Origin: Amorphophallus konjac
Taxonomy: Eukaryota > Streptophyta > Magnoliopsida > Alismatales > Araceae
Reading direction: 5' to 3'
Length of the DNA stretch: 64,000 nt
NCBI GenBank assembly: GCA_022559845.1
Contig: JAHNEJ010000126.1
Span: 75,001-139,000, forward strand
The notes beneath the pieces are model-generated. The model saw only the letters and a list, made by a program, of their open reading frames with translations, searched no databases and was not told the DNA's origin. Shown here in pieces: positions 1 to 11,897 of the stretch; the stretch's first letter is position 1; every line of letters starts with the position of its first letter. The position numbers and the translations under genes were made by a program.

Positions 1-213
1 GTTAGCCTAATAAGACGAAAGTAAAAATACATGTACTAATACATATATTTTACACACAATACACAAATACGTACAATACAAATACACACAAATAAATATT
101 ATGCTCAGGACGCCGAGTCTTCAAACGAGTAGCCGAGCCATAAGCTCGGTGCAGTGGCGGTGCGGCGTCGGCTCTGAGCATTGGGCCCAGTAGTGGGCCT
201 GGTGTCTCCACCA
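1..213 (-). repeat. 3' LTR of element 1, first 213 bp (partial)
   Basis: On the minus strand the LTR begins TGGTGGAGACACC at base 213, directly after a purine-rich stretch (GGGAGGGT) that fits the polypurine tract. It matches 7644-7856. The rest lies beyond the window. Codons for the last 35 or so residues of pol fall inside it, ending at the TGA complementary to 105-107. Confidence 0.9.
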
Positions 214-1353
214 ACCCTCCCGGGGCGGCTGGAACTCGACTCCATCGAGTAAGGGGGGACACTGCTGTGGTAGTGCTCCAGCAGATCTGGATCGAGGCGC
301 TGGAGATCTTCCCAGTTGATCCAGGAATCATCAGAAGGTGGACGGTCCCGCCAGCGGACAATGTAGCGCTGGTACACCCTGCTCCGTGTAGTGGTCACCT
401 GCTCATCCAGTATCCTCTCAATGTGCTCGCGCGGTACTCTCGAAGCTGTGGGACGCACAGGGGTGGGCTCACTCTCAATGGGAGGAGAAGGCTCGAAAGC
501 GTCACTAGGAATCGCTGTGGGTTCCTTGTAGGTCACTAGGTCTGCTACATTAAAAGTCGAGCTAATCCCATATTCAGGAGGGTAAGTCCACAACATAAGT
601 ATTGGAGCCAATCTTCCGCAGAATTGGGAAGGGTCCATCACTACGGGCTTGCAACTTTTTAACGGCTCCCGAGGGGAGTCGTTCGGGTCGAACCCGTACC
701 ATAACCATGTCACCTTCTTGGAATTCATGGTAACGCCTGTGCGAATCAGCCAAGCATTTGTAAGTTTCATTACTGAGGTTTATTTGCTTGCTAATTGACT
801 CATGCAGACTTGTGACATGCTTTGCAAATTCCTCAGCTGACTTGAATGTTCTAGACTCGAGGGGAAGGGGAATGAGATCCACAGGTTTTCTAGGTTTGTA
901 GCCATGAACGACCTCAAATGGACTTAGACCTATAGACCTATTGATGGAGCTGTTGTATGCAAATTCGGCTTTGGGCAAAAGAAGATCCCAAGTGCCGAAA
1001 TATTCCCCTACAAGACACCTCAACAGATTTCCTAAACTCCTATTGACGACCTCGGTTTGCCCATCAGTTTGGGGGTGATAGGCAGTAGAAAATTTCAGTT
1101 TAGTGTCAACTAGGTGCCAAAGTGTCTTCCAAAAATAGCTAGTGAATCGGACATCTCGGTCAGACACGATGGTTTGGGGGAGACCATGCAGACGCACGAC
1201 TTCATCAAAGAATAAATAGGCTACTCTAGATACATCAGATGTTTTGAAACATGCAATGAAGTGGGCCATCTTAGAGAACCTATGAACGACAATAAAGATG
1301 GAATCATGCTTGTGAGCAGTGCGAGGTAAACCAAGGATAAAATCCATACTCAC
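105..1353 (-). pseudogene. integrase core and chromodomain of element 1 pol (frameshifted)
   Basis: The segment 1353-574 encodes the integrase catalytic core, which inserts retrotransposon DNA into chromosomes: an MDFI start with the first Asp, VSDRD with the second Asp, and the HPQTDGQTE stretch with the catalytic Glu. Between about 770 and 574 the frame shifts. The second frame (770-105) carries a chromodomain-like block (IERILDEQV, then YIVRW and WINWEDLQ) that in chromoviruses guides integration to histone-marked chromatin. The frame continues through a Ser-rich tail and across the LTR boundary at 213 to a stop at 105-107. The frame is shared with the upstream RT segment but separated from it by a TAG at 1411-1413. 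Confidence 0.85.
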
Positions 1354-1413
1354 ATCAACCCATGGTCGATCAGGAACGGGGAGAGGAGTGTAGAGACCAG
1401 TGTTCTGTTTGAC

Positions 1414-3048
1414 CTATTTGGCCATCGTGCATGTCCTACACTGGGCTACAATCTTGGCCACATCTCTCTTCAGGCCAGGCCAATAGAAGTGCTCCTCCAC
1501 AGAATGGATGATCTTGTTGCGGCCAAAGTGACCAGCAAGACCTCCAGCATGCATTTCCCAAATCAGAAAGTCCCGAATAGAAGTCCTCGGGACACAGAGT
1601 TGTTGCCCTCGAAATAAAAATCCATCATGGAGTAGATAGTCAGAAAAGGCTATCGAGGGTCCAGCAGACAGAGCAGAGTAGGCAGGGCCAAAATCAGGAC
1701 ACTCTCCATAGAGTTCCTTCATGCGGTAAAATCCCGTGACCTCTACCTGAACAGTGGAAAGAAGGGGGACCCTTCGACTCAAGACGTCGGCCACCTTATT
1801 TTCCTTGCCAGCCTTATGTTTTAGGACAAATGTGAAAGACTGGAGGAATTCTACCCACCGACCATGCCTAGGGTTTAAGCCCTTCTGAGAGCTAAGGAAT
1901 TTCAGAGCCTCGTGATCCGAATATAAGACAAACTCTTGAGGTAAGAGATAGTGTCTCCAGTGTTTGAGGGCTTGGACCACGGCATAAAACTCCTTATCAT
2001 AGGTGGAGTAACGAAGCTTTGCATCAGAAAGCTTCTCACTGAAATAAGCCACGGGGTGACTTTCATGGCTAAGCACTCCTCCTATTCCTATGCCAGATGC
2101 ATCACAGGATATCTCGAAGACTTTGGAAAAGTCTGGCAGGCGGAGGACATGGGCTTTAGTCATGGGCTCCTTTATGGCACGAAAAGCCTGGGAGGCGGCT
2201 TTGGTCCACTCAAAATTCCCCTTACAGATACAATCTGTAATGGGTGCCATAATGGTGCTAAATCCCTGAATGAAGCGTCTGTAGAAAGTGGCTAGCCCAT
2301 AAAAACTACGAACGTCATGGACATTCTGGGGCTCTTGCCAGTCTACTATGGCTCGGAGCTTGGATTGGTCCACAGACACTCCATGACTTGAAACCATAAA
2401 TCCGAGAAAAGTGACCCGGTCTGTCATGAATTCACATTTAGTAAGGTTGACAAACATGGTTTCTCTCCTCAGAGTCTCGCAAACTTCCCTAAAATGATGG
2501 ATGTGATCCTGAGGGTTGTGGCTATAGATGAGAATGCCGTCAAAGTAGACGACAGCAAAGCGACCAATGAGAGGACGAAGGGCTTCTGTCATAAGCCTCA
2601 TGAAAGTGCTGGGGGCGTTAGATAGCCTAAATGGCATGACAAGCCACTCATACAGACCTTCTTTTGTTTTGAAGGTTGTCTTCCACTCATCCCCTCGTCG
2701 AATCCGAACCTGGTGGTAGCCACTTTTCAAGTCAATTTTGGAAAAGATGGTGGCTTCACTCATCATGTCAAGCATGTCATCAAGACAGGGAATGAGAAAT
2801 CTGTACTTGACAGTGATTTTATTGATGGCGCGGCTGTCAACACACATCCGCCAGGTGCCATCTTTCTTTGGTGTGAGCAAGGCAGGAACAGCACATGGGC
2901 TCTTGCTCACCCTGAGGAAGCCCTTTTGAATAAGGTCCTCAACAAATCGTTGGAGCTCAGCATGCTCTCTGGGGTTTAATCTGTAGTGGGGAAGGTTGGG
3001 TAGGGTGGACCCAGGGACAAGATCATTGGCGTGTTGAACATCACGCAT
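1414..3048 (-). pseudogene. reverse transcriptase, RNase H and integrase zinc domain of element 1
   Basis: This 544-residue segment copies the element RNA into DNA in intact relatives. RT lies at about residues 40-220, with [21 protein letters not shown] and LVMPF motifs. The catalytic motif reads YFDGILIYS where YFDD is expected, so the second Asp is Gly (codon 2536-2538). RNase H follows ([10 protein letters not shown] region, DVLSRR end), then the HHCC integrase zinc finger (H-x-GRNK, CRTC). The segment ends at a TAG at 1411-1413 where the family has an in-frame codon, probably Gln. It is followed in the same frame by the integrase core. Confidence 0.9.
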
Positions 3049-3323
3049 GGGAGGGAGTGTTGAAGGTAAGTCTTCCGGGAAGATGTCTTGGAAGTCCTAC
3101 AGGATGGCCTGGACTTCAGGTGGGACGGAGACTTGGGACTCCTCAGGAGTAATGGTGACGACAACAGCCCAAACAGGGGCACCCTCGGCAACCTCTCTAG
3201 TCATCTCACGAACACCTATGAAGTTAAGGCGCCTAATCGGGTCATGGTCAACCTTAGGGGCCTCAGGGATTGATATGATAGGTGTGGGAGAGGAGGGAAT
3301 GAGAAGTTTCCCTTTGGTGGGGG

Positions 3324-5183
3324 TTAGGGCATTCTCCTGAATTTTGGGGGATGCAGCGGGTGTGGAGGTAGGACTCTTTCCCGTGGCCACCTTTGGGGTG
3401 TCAGGCACAACTGAATCCTCTTTCCATTGTGGGAGAAGGAACACTGATTAGACCGACCGAATGTAGTAAGGTCTACATCGTAGATCCATGGCCATCGTAG
3501 GATGATGCTCCCGACCTTCATAGGCACTACATCGCATAGGATTTGTCCTTGGTAGGACTGGAACTGGATGGGAATGACACATGTAATGGTGACTAGGATA
3601 GACGTGTCGTCAACCCAAGCCACGTTGTACGGCCTCGGATGAGGATGGGTAGGTAGACCTAGACGGGAGATAAAGTCTGAAGAGACTGTATTGATACAGC
3701 TCCCATTGTCAAAAATCACCTTGCAGGGTTGGGATTTTACCATAATGTATATTTGGAAGATGGAGGTTCGACGCCAGTCGTCCTCCTGGGGGTGGGTTAG
3801 GATGCAACGAACTACACCCAGCCTTCCCTGGTTCGAACTCTCGGTAATATCTCCCATTTGCATGTACTCGACATGCGTGCTATCAAACCCTGTATCTAAT
3901 TCCTCAAACTCGGCAATGAGATCAGGGTCAGGCTCATATCTCTCAAGGGGTTCTTCTTCCTGAGGTGGAAGCTCCACAGGTTGGGGGTTGGTGATGACCA
4001 AGGCTCGGGTGGGGCAATTGGTAACAATATGCCCTAGGTTATGACACCTAAAGCAGCGGACTCCCGAGATAGGGGCTGGTTGGGAGGTGCTAGGGACCAC
4101 TCCCTTTCCCTTGTCATCTCTTCTCTCAGCTGGTAGAGTATACTCCAGTCTAGGCACAGCAGTGGGTGCAAGTAAAGGGTTCCTTGGGAAAGGAGCAGTA
4201 GGGGCAACGGCCCTAAGTGGGGTAGCAGTAGGGACGTAGGAGGTGGAGGGGCCAGCTCTCTCAGTATAGCGAACTATGGGGTTTCGGGATTCAGGTTGGC
4301 GGTAGATGGGAACCCGAGGTGGGACCACCCTTTGAAACCTCTCAACATCTCGTGCAACCTGGTAGGCGTGCTCGAGGGTGTTAACCTCCCGCAGGAATAA
4401 TTCCCACTGAATACTCTCGTGTAGGCCATCCCTAAATCGTGAGAGGGTGACAGAGGCATCCTCCATGACTCGACTCCGAAGGAAGAAGTCGTCAAATTTG
4501 CCGATGTACTCGTCCACGGGCTTTCCATCTTGGGTGAGTTTCTGCCATTGGTCTAAAAGACGCTGATGGTAGGAAGGTGGCAGATACTTCTCCCTTATTT
4601 TCTCCTTCATTTCCTCCCACGTGCTTATGGGTTCCTCTTGTCTCCTTGCTAGGAGATTCTCAACGTTACACCAGTAGGTTTTGGCTTGACCTAGGAGTTT
4701 CATTTTGGCAAACCTCACCCTTGTAGTAGGGGTCATGCGGCGATGCCAATCAAAATATTGGACCGTCCCGATCTCCTAATCAAGGTATGTAGCGGGGTTG
4801 AGGGACCCATCAAAACTCGGAGCGTCAATCTTGACGTTCCGTAGGATGATATCCTCATCGTCGTGGTCTCTCTCTCGAGACGCACGGGCCTCTTGCCCTC
4901 CACCTTGGGGAATCTGATTTTGGCGGGCTTGCTCTCTTTCCTCCCTAGGATTGGCTACGGTATTGCCGTGGCAATTCACTCTTCCTTCCGCTCCCTTCAG
5001 TCGATCCTCTAAGGCTCGGATCCTCTTATCAAGTTCCGTCCGTAGTTGGCCTATGGATTCTTCAAAGTGGGCCACGAGATTGTGCTCGAGCTGGAATAGC
5101 ATAGCAGTCACGCTCTCTTGATCCATGGGTAGCGTTGAGGGGCGCTCTAGACGGCCAGATGAATTCGTAGACCAACGTGGCAT
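3324..5183 (-). pseudogene. gag and protease of element 1 (in-frame stop)
   Basis: The frame opens at ATG 5183 with a coiled Gag N-terminus and stops after DAPSFDGSLNPATYLD. It resumes in the same frame (RRMTPTTRVRFAKMKL). The intervening TAG lies where relatives have Trp. The core Gag domain (TYW, EEMKEKIREKYLPPSY, FLREVNTLEHAYQVARDVERF) is followed by a CCHC zinc knuckle, CFRCHNLGHIVTNC, near 4030-4070, which binds RNA. An aspartic protease follows near 3720, with active site IFDNGS. Asp-Asn-Gly is unusual, since Asp-Thr/Ser-Gly is the rule. A frame change near 3100-3450 separates this from RT. Confidence 0.88.
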
Positions 5184-5823
5184 GCACGACCTCGGACCTA
5201 AATGATGCAGTCCTGGGACTGATAATCAGCAAGCTTCAGACCCGAATTTTGTTGGCTAATAGGTAAATGGTCAACTTGAAGGGACCGGTCAGGGAGAGTT
5301 GCTCGCCCGTAGGTGAAGTAGTTGTGGAACTACCTCCTGACAACTATGGTGCCTTAATGCGGTAGTCTATGGCCTAAGGATGGGTGCAAGCAAGCTCTCG
5401 CTTTCCATGCACAGCGATGCACTCAGGAGACTGACTGCATGGATCGGGCTCTCTCTCACTTCATCACGCGGCAATTGAAATGATACTAAATAAGCAAGTG
5501 ATTTGGAGCACGTACCTAGCTGACTAAGAAGTCAAGCTCCGATCGGAGACGAAGGCGAGCGGGGATGTGCGGTCCCGCACGGCGTCGACGAAGCTTCGTG
5601 GTTACATTGAATTCACTCCGCGCAGGGAGGATTTAATTTACAAAACCACTTAACTTAAAATTTTCCCATGCAGGGGAACAAATCAGTCCAATTTCTCCGC
5701 GCAGGGAGACTCACGGTCAATTACAATCCGTAAGTCACGGGCCGTCTGTCGACGCCCAAGTGACTCGGGCGTTATTTGAGCCTTCTTTGCGGACTTGGGT
5801 GTCACGATCAATAAATTAATGCA

Positions 5824-5890
5824 AGAATATATATATAGATATATATATATAAATATATATATAGATATATATATATAAATATATATATAG

Positions 5891-5940
<50 letters not shown>

Positions 5941-5945
5941 TATAT
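5824..5945. repeat. AT-rich microsatellite
   Basis: Alternating TA dinucleotides with regular TATAGATATA and TATAAATATA interruptions run for about 120 bp inside the leader of element 1. Confidence 0.95.
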
Positions 5946-6664
5946 GTAAGATTATATATACCTCGAATATATATATTATATATATTTAACTATCTCTTCT
6001 TTTTTTTCAACTTTCAAACTCTCTTTTTTGACTTTTTCACACTCTTTTATTTTTTTTCTCCAACTTTACCTACTTCTTCCGTTTTTTGACTCTTGTTTAA
6101 TCACCCTTTCTGATTTTCAAATCTCTCTTTTTTTTAACCTTGTCCTCCGTTCCTCACGTGGTAGGCGAGTCAACAGGGTGGTGGGTGGTGCGAACGTGGA
6201 CGCTGACCAGGGAGGAGACATGCGCGGGCGTCGAGGCCTGCCGCAGGTGCGCGGTTGGAGAGGGGAGCGCGGGCGTCGAGGTGGGTTTTCGGCGCTGCGG
6301 CCACGCGGCGGCCAGGCGTCGGCCGCTCGGGCGCGGGGCTGGCCGGGGCCAGTGGTGCGGGGCGAGAGGCTGGCGGGCGCTCGGGCGCTGGGGCGCTGGA
6401 GCGCGGGGCTGTCCGGGGCCAGCGGTGCGGGTGGGCGCACAGGCCGGGGGAAGGGGCACGCGCTGGCGATGCCATCAGGGCCACGCGGCGCGTGGGGCAG
6501 GTGCTCGGCCGGCGCGGGGGATGATGCAGCGGTGGGAGCGGCGGGCGCAGGCGGCGGCGCGCGGCGGTGGAGCCCCTGGCTGTTGTGGCCGTGGGGTTTT
6601 AAAGGGGGGCACGGGCGACGAGGCCGGCCCCCCTGCGAATGCACTTTTTTTAAAAAAAATTTTT

Positions 6665-6835
6665 TCCTCTGCCTTCGAGAGAGAGCAGAGAGAGAGAAAA
6701 CCGAGAGATAGAGAGAGAGAAATGGAGAGATTTACGGGAGAGAGAGAAATAGAGAGAGAGGGAGAGATTGTGGGAGAGAGAGGGAAACAGAAACAGAGAG
6801 GGAGAGAGAATAACAGAGAGAAAGAGAGAGATTAA
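6665..6835. repeat. GA-rich low-complexity tract
   Basis: Degenerate GAGAGA and GGGAGA repeats lie inside the leader of element 1. No gene is supported here. Confidence 0.9.
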
Positions 6836-6994
6836 CACGGGGAGGTAAAAAAAATGTTTTTGCTTTTTTTTCTGCTTCTATCAACCGCAAACTATTTTTT
6901 TTATTCTATATTTTTTCTCTTTTTTTCACTCTAGCAACCTAGAGAGAGAAAGGGAGACAACGTCGGGGACGTCGGGGTCGTCGGAGACGCCGTT

Positions 6995-7011
6995 GTTGGA
7001 CTCTGATACCA
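6995..7011 (-). other. primer binding site of element 1 (tRNA-iMet type)
   Basis: The minus strand reads TGGTATCAGAGTCCAAC, the sequence complementary to the 3' end of plant initiator tRNA-Met that primes minus-strand synthesis in most plant Ty3/gypsy elements. It begins four bases after the probable LTR end (CATCA at 7016-7020). Confidence 0.88.
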
Positions 7012-7378
7012 AATCTGATGCGACGGCGACGTGGAAATGGATCGACGGCACGGACGGGAATGGATAGGTTGCTACCTCGCGTAGCTCGGCCTCACGCCGG
7101 ACGGTCTCACACCGGGTGACACACTAATCTGACGCGGCGGCGACGTGGAAATGGATCGACGGCAACTCCGAACGGCACGGACGGGAACGGATAGGTTGCT
7201 ACCTCGCGCAGCTCGGCCTCACGTCGGACGGTCTCACACCGGGTGACACACTAATCTGACCCGGCGGCTACGTGAAAATGGATCGACGGCAACTCCGGAC
7301 GGCACGAACGGGAACGGATAGGTTGCTACCTCGCGCAGCTCGGCCTCACGCAGGACGGTCTCACTCCGGGCGACAAAC
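7012..7378. repeat. three tandem copies of a 114-127 bp unit at the U5 end of the 5' LTR
   Basis: The block starting AATCTGA, then GACGTGGAAATGGATC, TAGGTTGCTACCTC and GGACGGTCTCAC, recurs from 7012, 7126 and 7253. Copy 1 lacks 13 bp present in copies 2 and 3, so the spacing is 114 and then 127 bp. The unit boundary coincides with the LTR end beside the primer binding site. Confidence 0.9.
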
Positions 7379-7856
7379 TCACACTCACAAAGAGGATGAG
7401 GGAAGGGAAGCACAAGAAGGGGCAAAATGCACCAACAAGATGTTCTTTTATATAAACCGTCATATCTCGTAACACACCCTTAGCCTTCTATTTATAGGAG
7501 GATGTTATAACAATTATACCCATAAACTTTATAAATAGCATATATGTCCCTAGCCTAATAAACCAAACTCACCTACCTAACTTTTGATTTGGGGGGTTTT
7601 AACCAAATAAAATACACAAAACACACATGTTTATTGACTATGACTTAGCCTAATAAGACGAAAGTAAAAATACATGTACTAATACATGTATTTTACACAC
7701 AATACATAAATACGTACAATATAAATACACACAAATAAATATTATGCTCAGGACGCCGAGTCTTCAAATGAGTCGCCGAGCCATAAGCTCAGTGAAGTGG
7801 CGATGCGGCGTCTGCTCCGAGCATTGGGCCCAGTAGTGGGCCCGGTGTCCCCACCA
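7016..7856 (-). repeat. 5' LTR of element 1
   Basis: The LTR runs on the minus strand from TGGTGGGGACACC at 7856 to about CATCA at 7016, about 841 bp, giving TG...CA ends. Its first 212 bp match the 3' LTR at the left edge. Its last 360 bp consist of three tandem repeats. A palindromic CCCAGTAGTGGG sits near its start. The LTR drives transcription to the left into gag. Confidence 0.88.
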
Positions 7857-8130
7857 GTTAAATCCCTGGCCAGGGTCGTATGAGTTCATTTAGAACGGAC
7901 GTCATACACTCTAAAGAGGTCATGGTCAAATGGCATGATCATGGGGTTTGACAGAAACCATACCCTCGATCGTACCAGATTCATAGAAGGAGCGAGAGAT
8001 TATATCGATGCGGTAACTGTGGACTTACAGGTACCAGACATGTTGGTTTAAACCTGGTGTCCTCAAGGATCACGCGGATTTGCTTGACCCAACGTGAGCA
8101 AGGGTTCGGAATAAATTAAACTATTATTCG
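7857..8130. repeat. left half of an older LTR-like repeat split by element 2
   Basis: No reading frame is convincing. The sequence continues at 24050 once element 2 and one copy of its ATTCG target duplication are removed. Together the halves resemble a Ty1/copia-type LTR by composition, but I see no primer site or internal coding region. Element 1 borders it on the left. Confidence 0.4.
8126..8130. repeat. target site duplication ATTCG, left copy
   Basis: ATTCG lies directly before the LTR start at 8131 and again directly after the LTR end at 24044. Five bp is the usual size for Ty3/gypsy insertions. Confidence 0.85.
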
Positions 8131-11100
8131 TGTAATGCCCCAGATCTTTGCTGGATCCTTAATGGATCTTTGTCGGATCTCTATTAGGTCTTTTGGATCC
8201 TTTTTGGAGAGTTTCAGATCGCTTTTGTAGCTCCCGAGTTGAGTTTTACGATCCATGTGGATTTTTCCCTCGTACTAGTTACGGAACCCTACGGTGAGTT
8301 TATTTCTCAATTCATCGACTCGTGGACGCCGCAGTTACGATGTACTCTTCAAGCCGATCGTTTCGACTATTTTTGCACATTTTTCTGAATTAGGGCATTT
8401 TCGACGCATTTTATGGAATTTCAAAAATTAGATCAAATTTCTAATTTCTCCTTTTCTAACCCACCCCACTCTCTCTCATCTCACTCACGCTCTCACTCTC
8501 TCTCTCTCTCTCTCTCTCGTTCTCTCACCCTCTCGGCTCCGGCTGTGGACGGAGGCTGCCGTGGGTGAGGTGACGACGCTGGAGAGCTGCTGAGGCGCGT
8601 GATGGAGCGAGGATTGGTGCGGTTTGGGCACGATCCCAAATGGTGGATTCAAAGCCAACGGTTCGATTCCCAATGTGGTTTTCGCCATGGTTTAGTCGCT
8701 TCGGCGCTCGGTTTCTTCAGTTGAGGTAGGGAGATGGACCGCCACTTCGTTCCGCACGTTTTCCCTACCCATGCGTGCGATTTGGTGCTCGATCGGGAGA
8801 GGTTGGGCCGAATTAGTGAAAACCGTAGGTTTTGGGGTTTTCAGGGTTCGCCGGAAAACGGCAACCATTTGCAGCGTGGTTGGTGTTAAAATGACCGCTG
8901 GGATGTCTGGATCCCACTCACGTCAGTTTCATGTCGATCGGTTGTCATTCGGGGCCGGTAGGAGTCCGGGAACCCCGGTGACCCGTTTTGGGTCGATTCG
9001 TCAGACTAGCCCCGTTCTTGCGTTTTAGCGCGTGCATGTGGGCTCTTTAGCCTCCAGACGTTGTTTTTTGTCGTTTAGCTTTGTATCCCTTGCGCTTCGG
9101 CGTGCATGGGGCGTGGAACGGGCCGATTTGGCATTTCCACTATTTTCCCGCCGTGACCGGTGTAGCGGTCGTTTCAGAGACCGTCACAGTCTCTGACGGC
9201 CCTACGATAGATCACCACAGGCTCTGGGAGTTTTAGTTTTTGTGAGGCTGTGGGAGTGTGACGGTCCATCATTGGTGCGTCACAGCCCGCTGACGCACCC
9301 AAGTAGATGCGTCACAGCCATTTCATTTTCTTGAGGTTCTGGTCAGCCGGTTGCCCTGACGGCCCAATCCTCATGCGTCACAGCCCTGTAACGCACCTTC
9401 TTGGGCCGTTACATACTGTTTGACCGGATTTGACCGTGTCAGACAGTTCATGTAGCGGTCGTTCCCATGTGTGTCACAGCCTTGTAACGTGCCTGTCCTA
9501 GGCAGTTACACGCTGTTTGGCTGAGTTGGGTGGCTGTGTCGGTTGGCTCTAACAGCCTTTCCCCCATGCGCCAGGGTGCTGTAACGCATCTGTGCTGGAC
9601 CTTTACATGTTGTTCGACCATTTTTTAAGCTTGGGCCTGTCGGCTCTGACGCACCGATCCTTGTGCGTCAGGCTCGTGTAACGCACCTGTGGTGGTGCGT
9701 TACAGCCCTGTTGTGGTCGTGATGGTCGTTGGGTGGTTCGGTGTTCGCCCGTGTGTTGGGCAGTCGTAGGTTTGTGTTCTAGGGCTTTGTTTGTGTGGCA
9801 GTGGTCTTCTGGATCGGTCGGTTTAGGTGACTGGGTGCGGTCTTTTCCCTGACTACGATAGTTCCCTAACGACGCAATCTAGAACTGCCAGTGCCCTTGC
9901 CTCTGGTTGCGTGATGGCTGTTCCTTGACTGTCGGGTCTGCCCAGTGGTTGAATGACGGTCCGTTCGGCCAGAGTGTTGTTATTGACGTTTCGGTTTCTG
10001 CTTGTCTTGGCTTGATCTCGTGGTTTGCCCGTGACCCGTGGGTGTCTGTTGACGTCCTATGAGGGTAGTAACCATGATGGGACAGCCAGGAGTGCTTGTG
10101 CATGCCGTGTGTGTGTCGATGTTGTCTGGATCCGGTCAACCGGGGGTTACCCAGGGGTTGACAGGTGGCTTTGTGTGTCTCGGCGGTTCTGTCTAGCCCG
10201 AGACATTGGTTCTGGATGCCTCGAGATGTCATCTTACCTCGGTCTGTGTGTCCAGACGTGTTGAGGGTTCTCGGTGTTCCCTCAGGTCTCCGTCCGTCAT
10301 TTTCTTGCGGAAAGTGTTGTTTTCCCTGGCTTAGGAGTTAGACCGATTGGCGGCTTGTTCCGCTGTTCATGACGATATTGCCTTTGAGTCGTCTGACTCA
10401 AGGATCGTTGCGCTAGTAGGCCTAGTTGCCTTGTCCTGAGTCGATCGGCAGTTGTCGGTACTGTCATTGGTGCTTGGAAGTACGGGTGACAGTGTCTGTT
10501 TAACCTGTCTGTACTTCGGCACTTCTGTTTTGGGTCTTTGTGTTCGTGAGCCTCCACTTTCTGTTACCCTCGACTTTCAGTTGTCGACCTACCTCAGGAG
10601 TGGTGGGAGGGGTGTTCCCGTTAAACGGTTCCTAAGCTAGTTCTGTGGGCTCCCGACTTAGTTACCGTAGCGTCCTACAGGGGGAGAATACTAGCTAGAG
10701 GCCTGGCTTAGGCGAGAGCCAGTGTGTGCACACGTGGTTAGGGGCTTGTGGACGAGGCGCCGACGGGCGTTCCCCTGACTAGTTACTCGAATTCGGTTGC
10801 TGTTCTGGTTTTGGTCCGGTCAGCGTGTACTGGAGTCTCCGCCTGTTTGGTTAGGCGTTGTTAGACTCGGTACGTGGAGCGCAGCATAAGACGTCAGTGG
10901 ATGCAGCTGGCTATGGAGAGGCACTCCCGTCACGTGACACGTGACTCTCGGTGTTTCTGTGCGTCGCGACCTTCCCGGGTTAGCCTTTCTGTGGCTGTAC
11001 TCGAGGTCGGTGTTCTGTCGCCTCTGCGACGTTCAGGTCGTGCATGGGGCGGTGTGCACGACGTTCTAGTCATGTCGTGCTGCCGGTTGTGGGTCTAGGT

Positions 11101-11895
11101 TTTCCTAGGCTTTCTTGTTGTCCTTGCGGGTCTTCGCTTTAGGCCTGGTGTTTTGTCGACAGATCGGCAACTCCTGACCGTGTCAGCTCTGAGTCGCCTT
11201 CCTACTGTTGCTTGGAGTTGTTTGAGGTGCCGAGGTTAGTTCGGTAGCCGTTGTTTGGCACAGGCTCCCTCCCCCTCTTCCTTAGCTTGCTCCCTACTCA
11301 TGCTACCCGTCTGTTCCTTTACTGCGTTCTAGTGTAGACTTGCAGCTTTCTAGTGTAGCCTTCCTGCTTGCTACTGTTATTGTTTACCAGCTGTTTTAGC
11401 GTGTTATCGTGCGTTTTTCAGTGGGGATCCGCGTGACCCCTACTGAGCCAGTGACACGAGGCCCACCCCTACTTTTCAGGTGGGGTGGCGTTATTCGTTC
11501 TGCTTCCGTGTGGTTCCTGGTGCGCGTGCTCATAGCGTGTGGTTGTGGCCAACTGGTACCTTCGTCGGGCTTCCCCCGACTTCTCGGTACGTCTTTTCTT
11601 CCTATCGACTGTATTGCTAGACTGCTGTCTTTAGCTTGGGACTTGAATCTCGGTATATAATTGCTAATTGTAATCTGTTAATTAAAAAGTAATTTTATTT
11701 CTGCTATTTTAACAATCCGGTCGAATGAAATTTAATTGCTTACTGCTATATCTCTCAGTTCAATGTACTACACGATAATCCTTTTTCCCTTCGGAGCTTT
11801 ACCGCTCTTGGGAGGCCTCACGGGTTCCAAGTGGTATCAGGTGTATTCGATTATCTTATCGGGTATATCTGGTATCCGGGATCCGGGTCGTCACA
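8131..11895 (+). repeat. 5' LTR of element 2 (about 3.76 kb)
   Basis: It begins TGTAATGCCCC, ends CGTCACA and is followed two bases later by the primer binding site. It matches 20534-24044 closely from 8360 onward. A CT microsatellite lies at 8468-8520. A field of imperfect repeats built on GTCACAGCC and TGTAACGC spans about 9170-9720. The many short open frames within it are not supported as genes. Confidence 0.88.
9170..9720. repeat. degenerate GTCACAGCC / TGTAACGC repeat field in the LTR
   Basis: Short related motifs (CGTCACAGCC, TGTAACGC, CCGTTACA) recur at irregular 30-70 bp spacing. The same field is present in the 3' LTR at about 21330-21870, so it predates the insertion. Confidence 0.7.
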
Positions 11896-11897
11896 GG

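Larger units (their letters stand above)
5184..6993 (-). other. untranslated leader of element 1, low complexity
   Basis: About 1.8 kb lie between the primer binding site and the gag start with no convincing coding sequence. From left to right on the plus strand the region holds unique sequence (5184-5820), an AT microsatellite, pyrimidine-rich sequence (5990-6140), a very GC-rich block (6150-6620) and a GA-rich block (6665-6835). The long open frames in the GC-rich block run on both strands and look like base-composition artefacts. Confidence 0.7.
1..7856 (-). mobile_element. Ty3/gypsy chromovirus (element 1), cut by left window edge
   Basis: The element reads from right to left: 5' LTR (7016-7856), primer binding site, leader, gag-protease, RT-RNase H, integrase, chromodomain, and the start of the 3' LTR (213 downward). 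The order RT, RNase H, integrase is the Ty3/gypsy order, and the C-terminal chromodomain marks a chromovirus. Bases 2-213 and 7645-7856 align without gaps, with about 12 mismatches counted by eye, which shows they are the two LTRs. The overlap of pol with the 3' LTR resembles the CRM clade, but I cannot fix the clade. Nonsense changes and an altered RT active site make it non-autonomous. The far LTR end and target duplication lie outside the window. Confidence 0.93.

Noticed and set aside
6028..6835. Long open frames on both strands over the GC-rich block of the element 1 leader
   Set aside because: They overlap on both strands, are Gly/Ala/Arg/Pro-rich, have no domain, and sit between gag and the primer site. 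GC content alone makes such frames.
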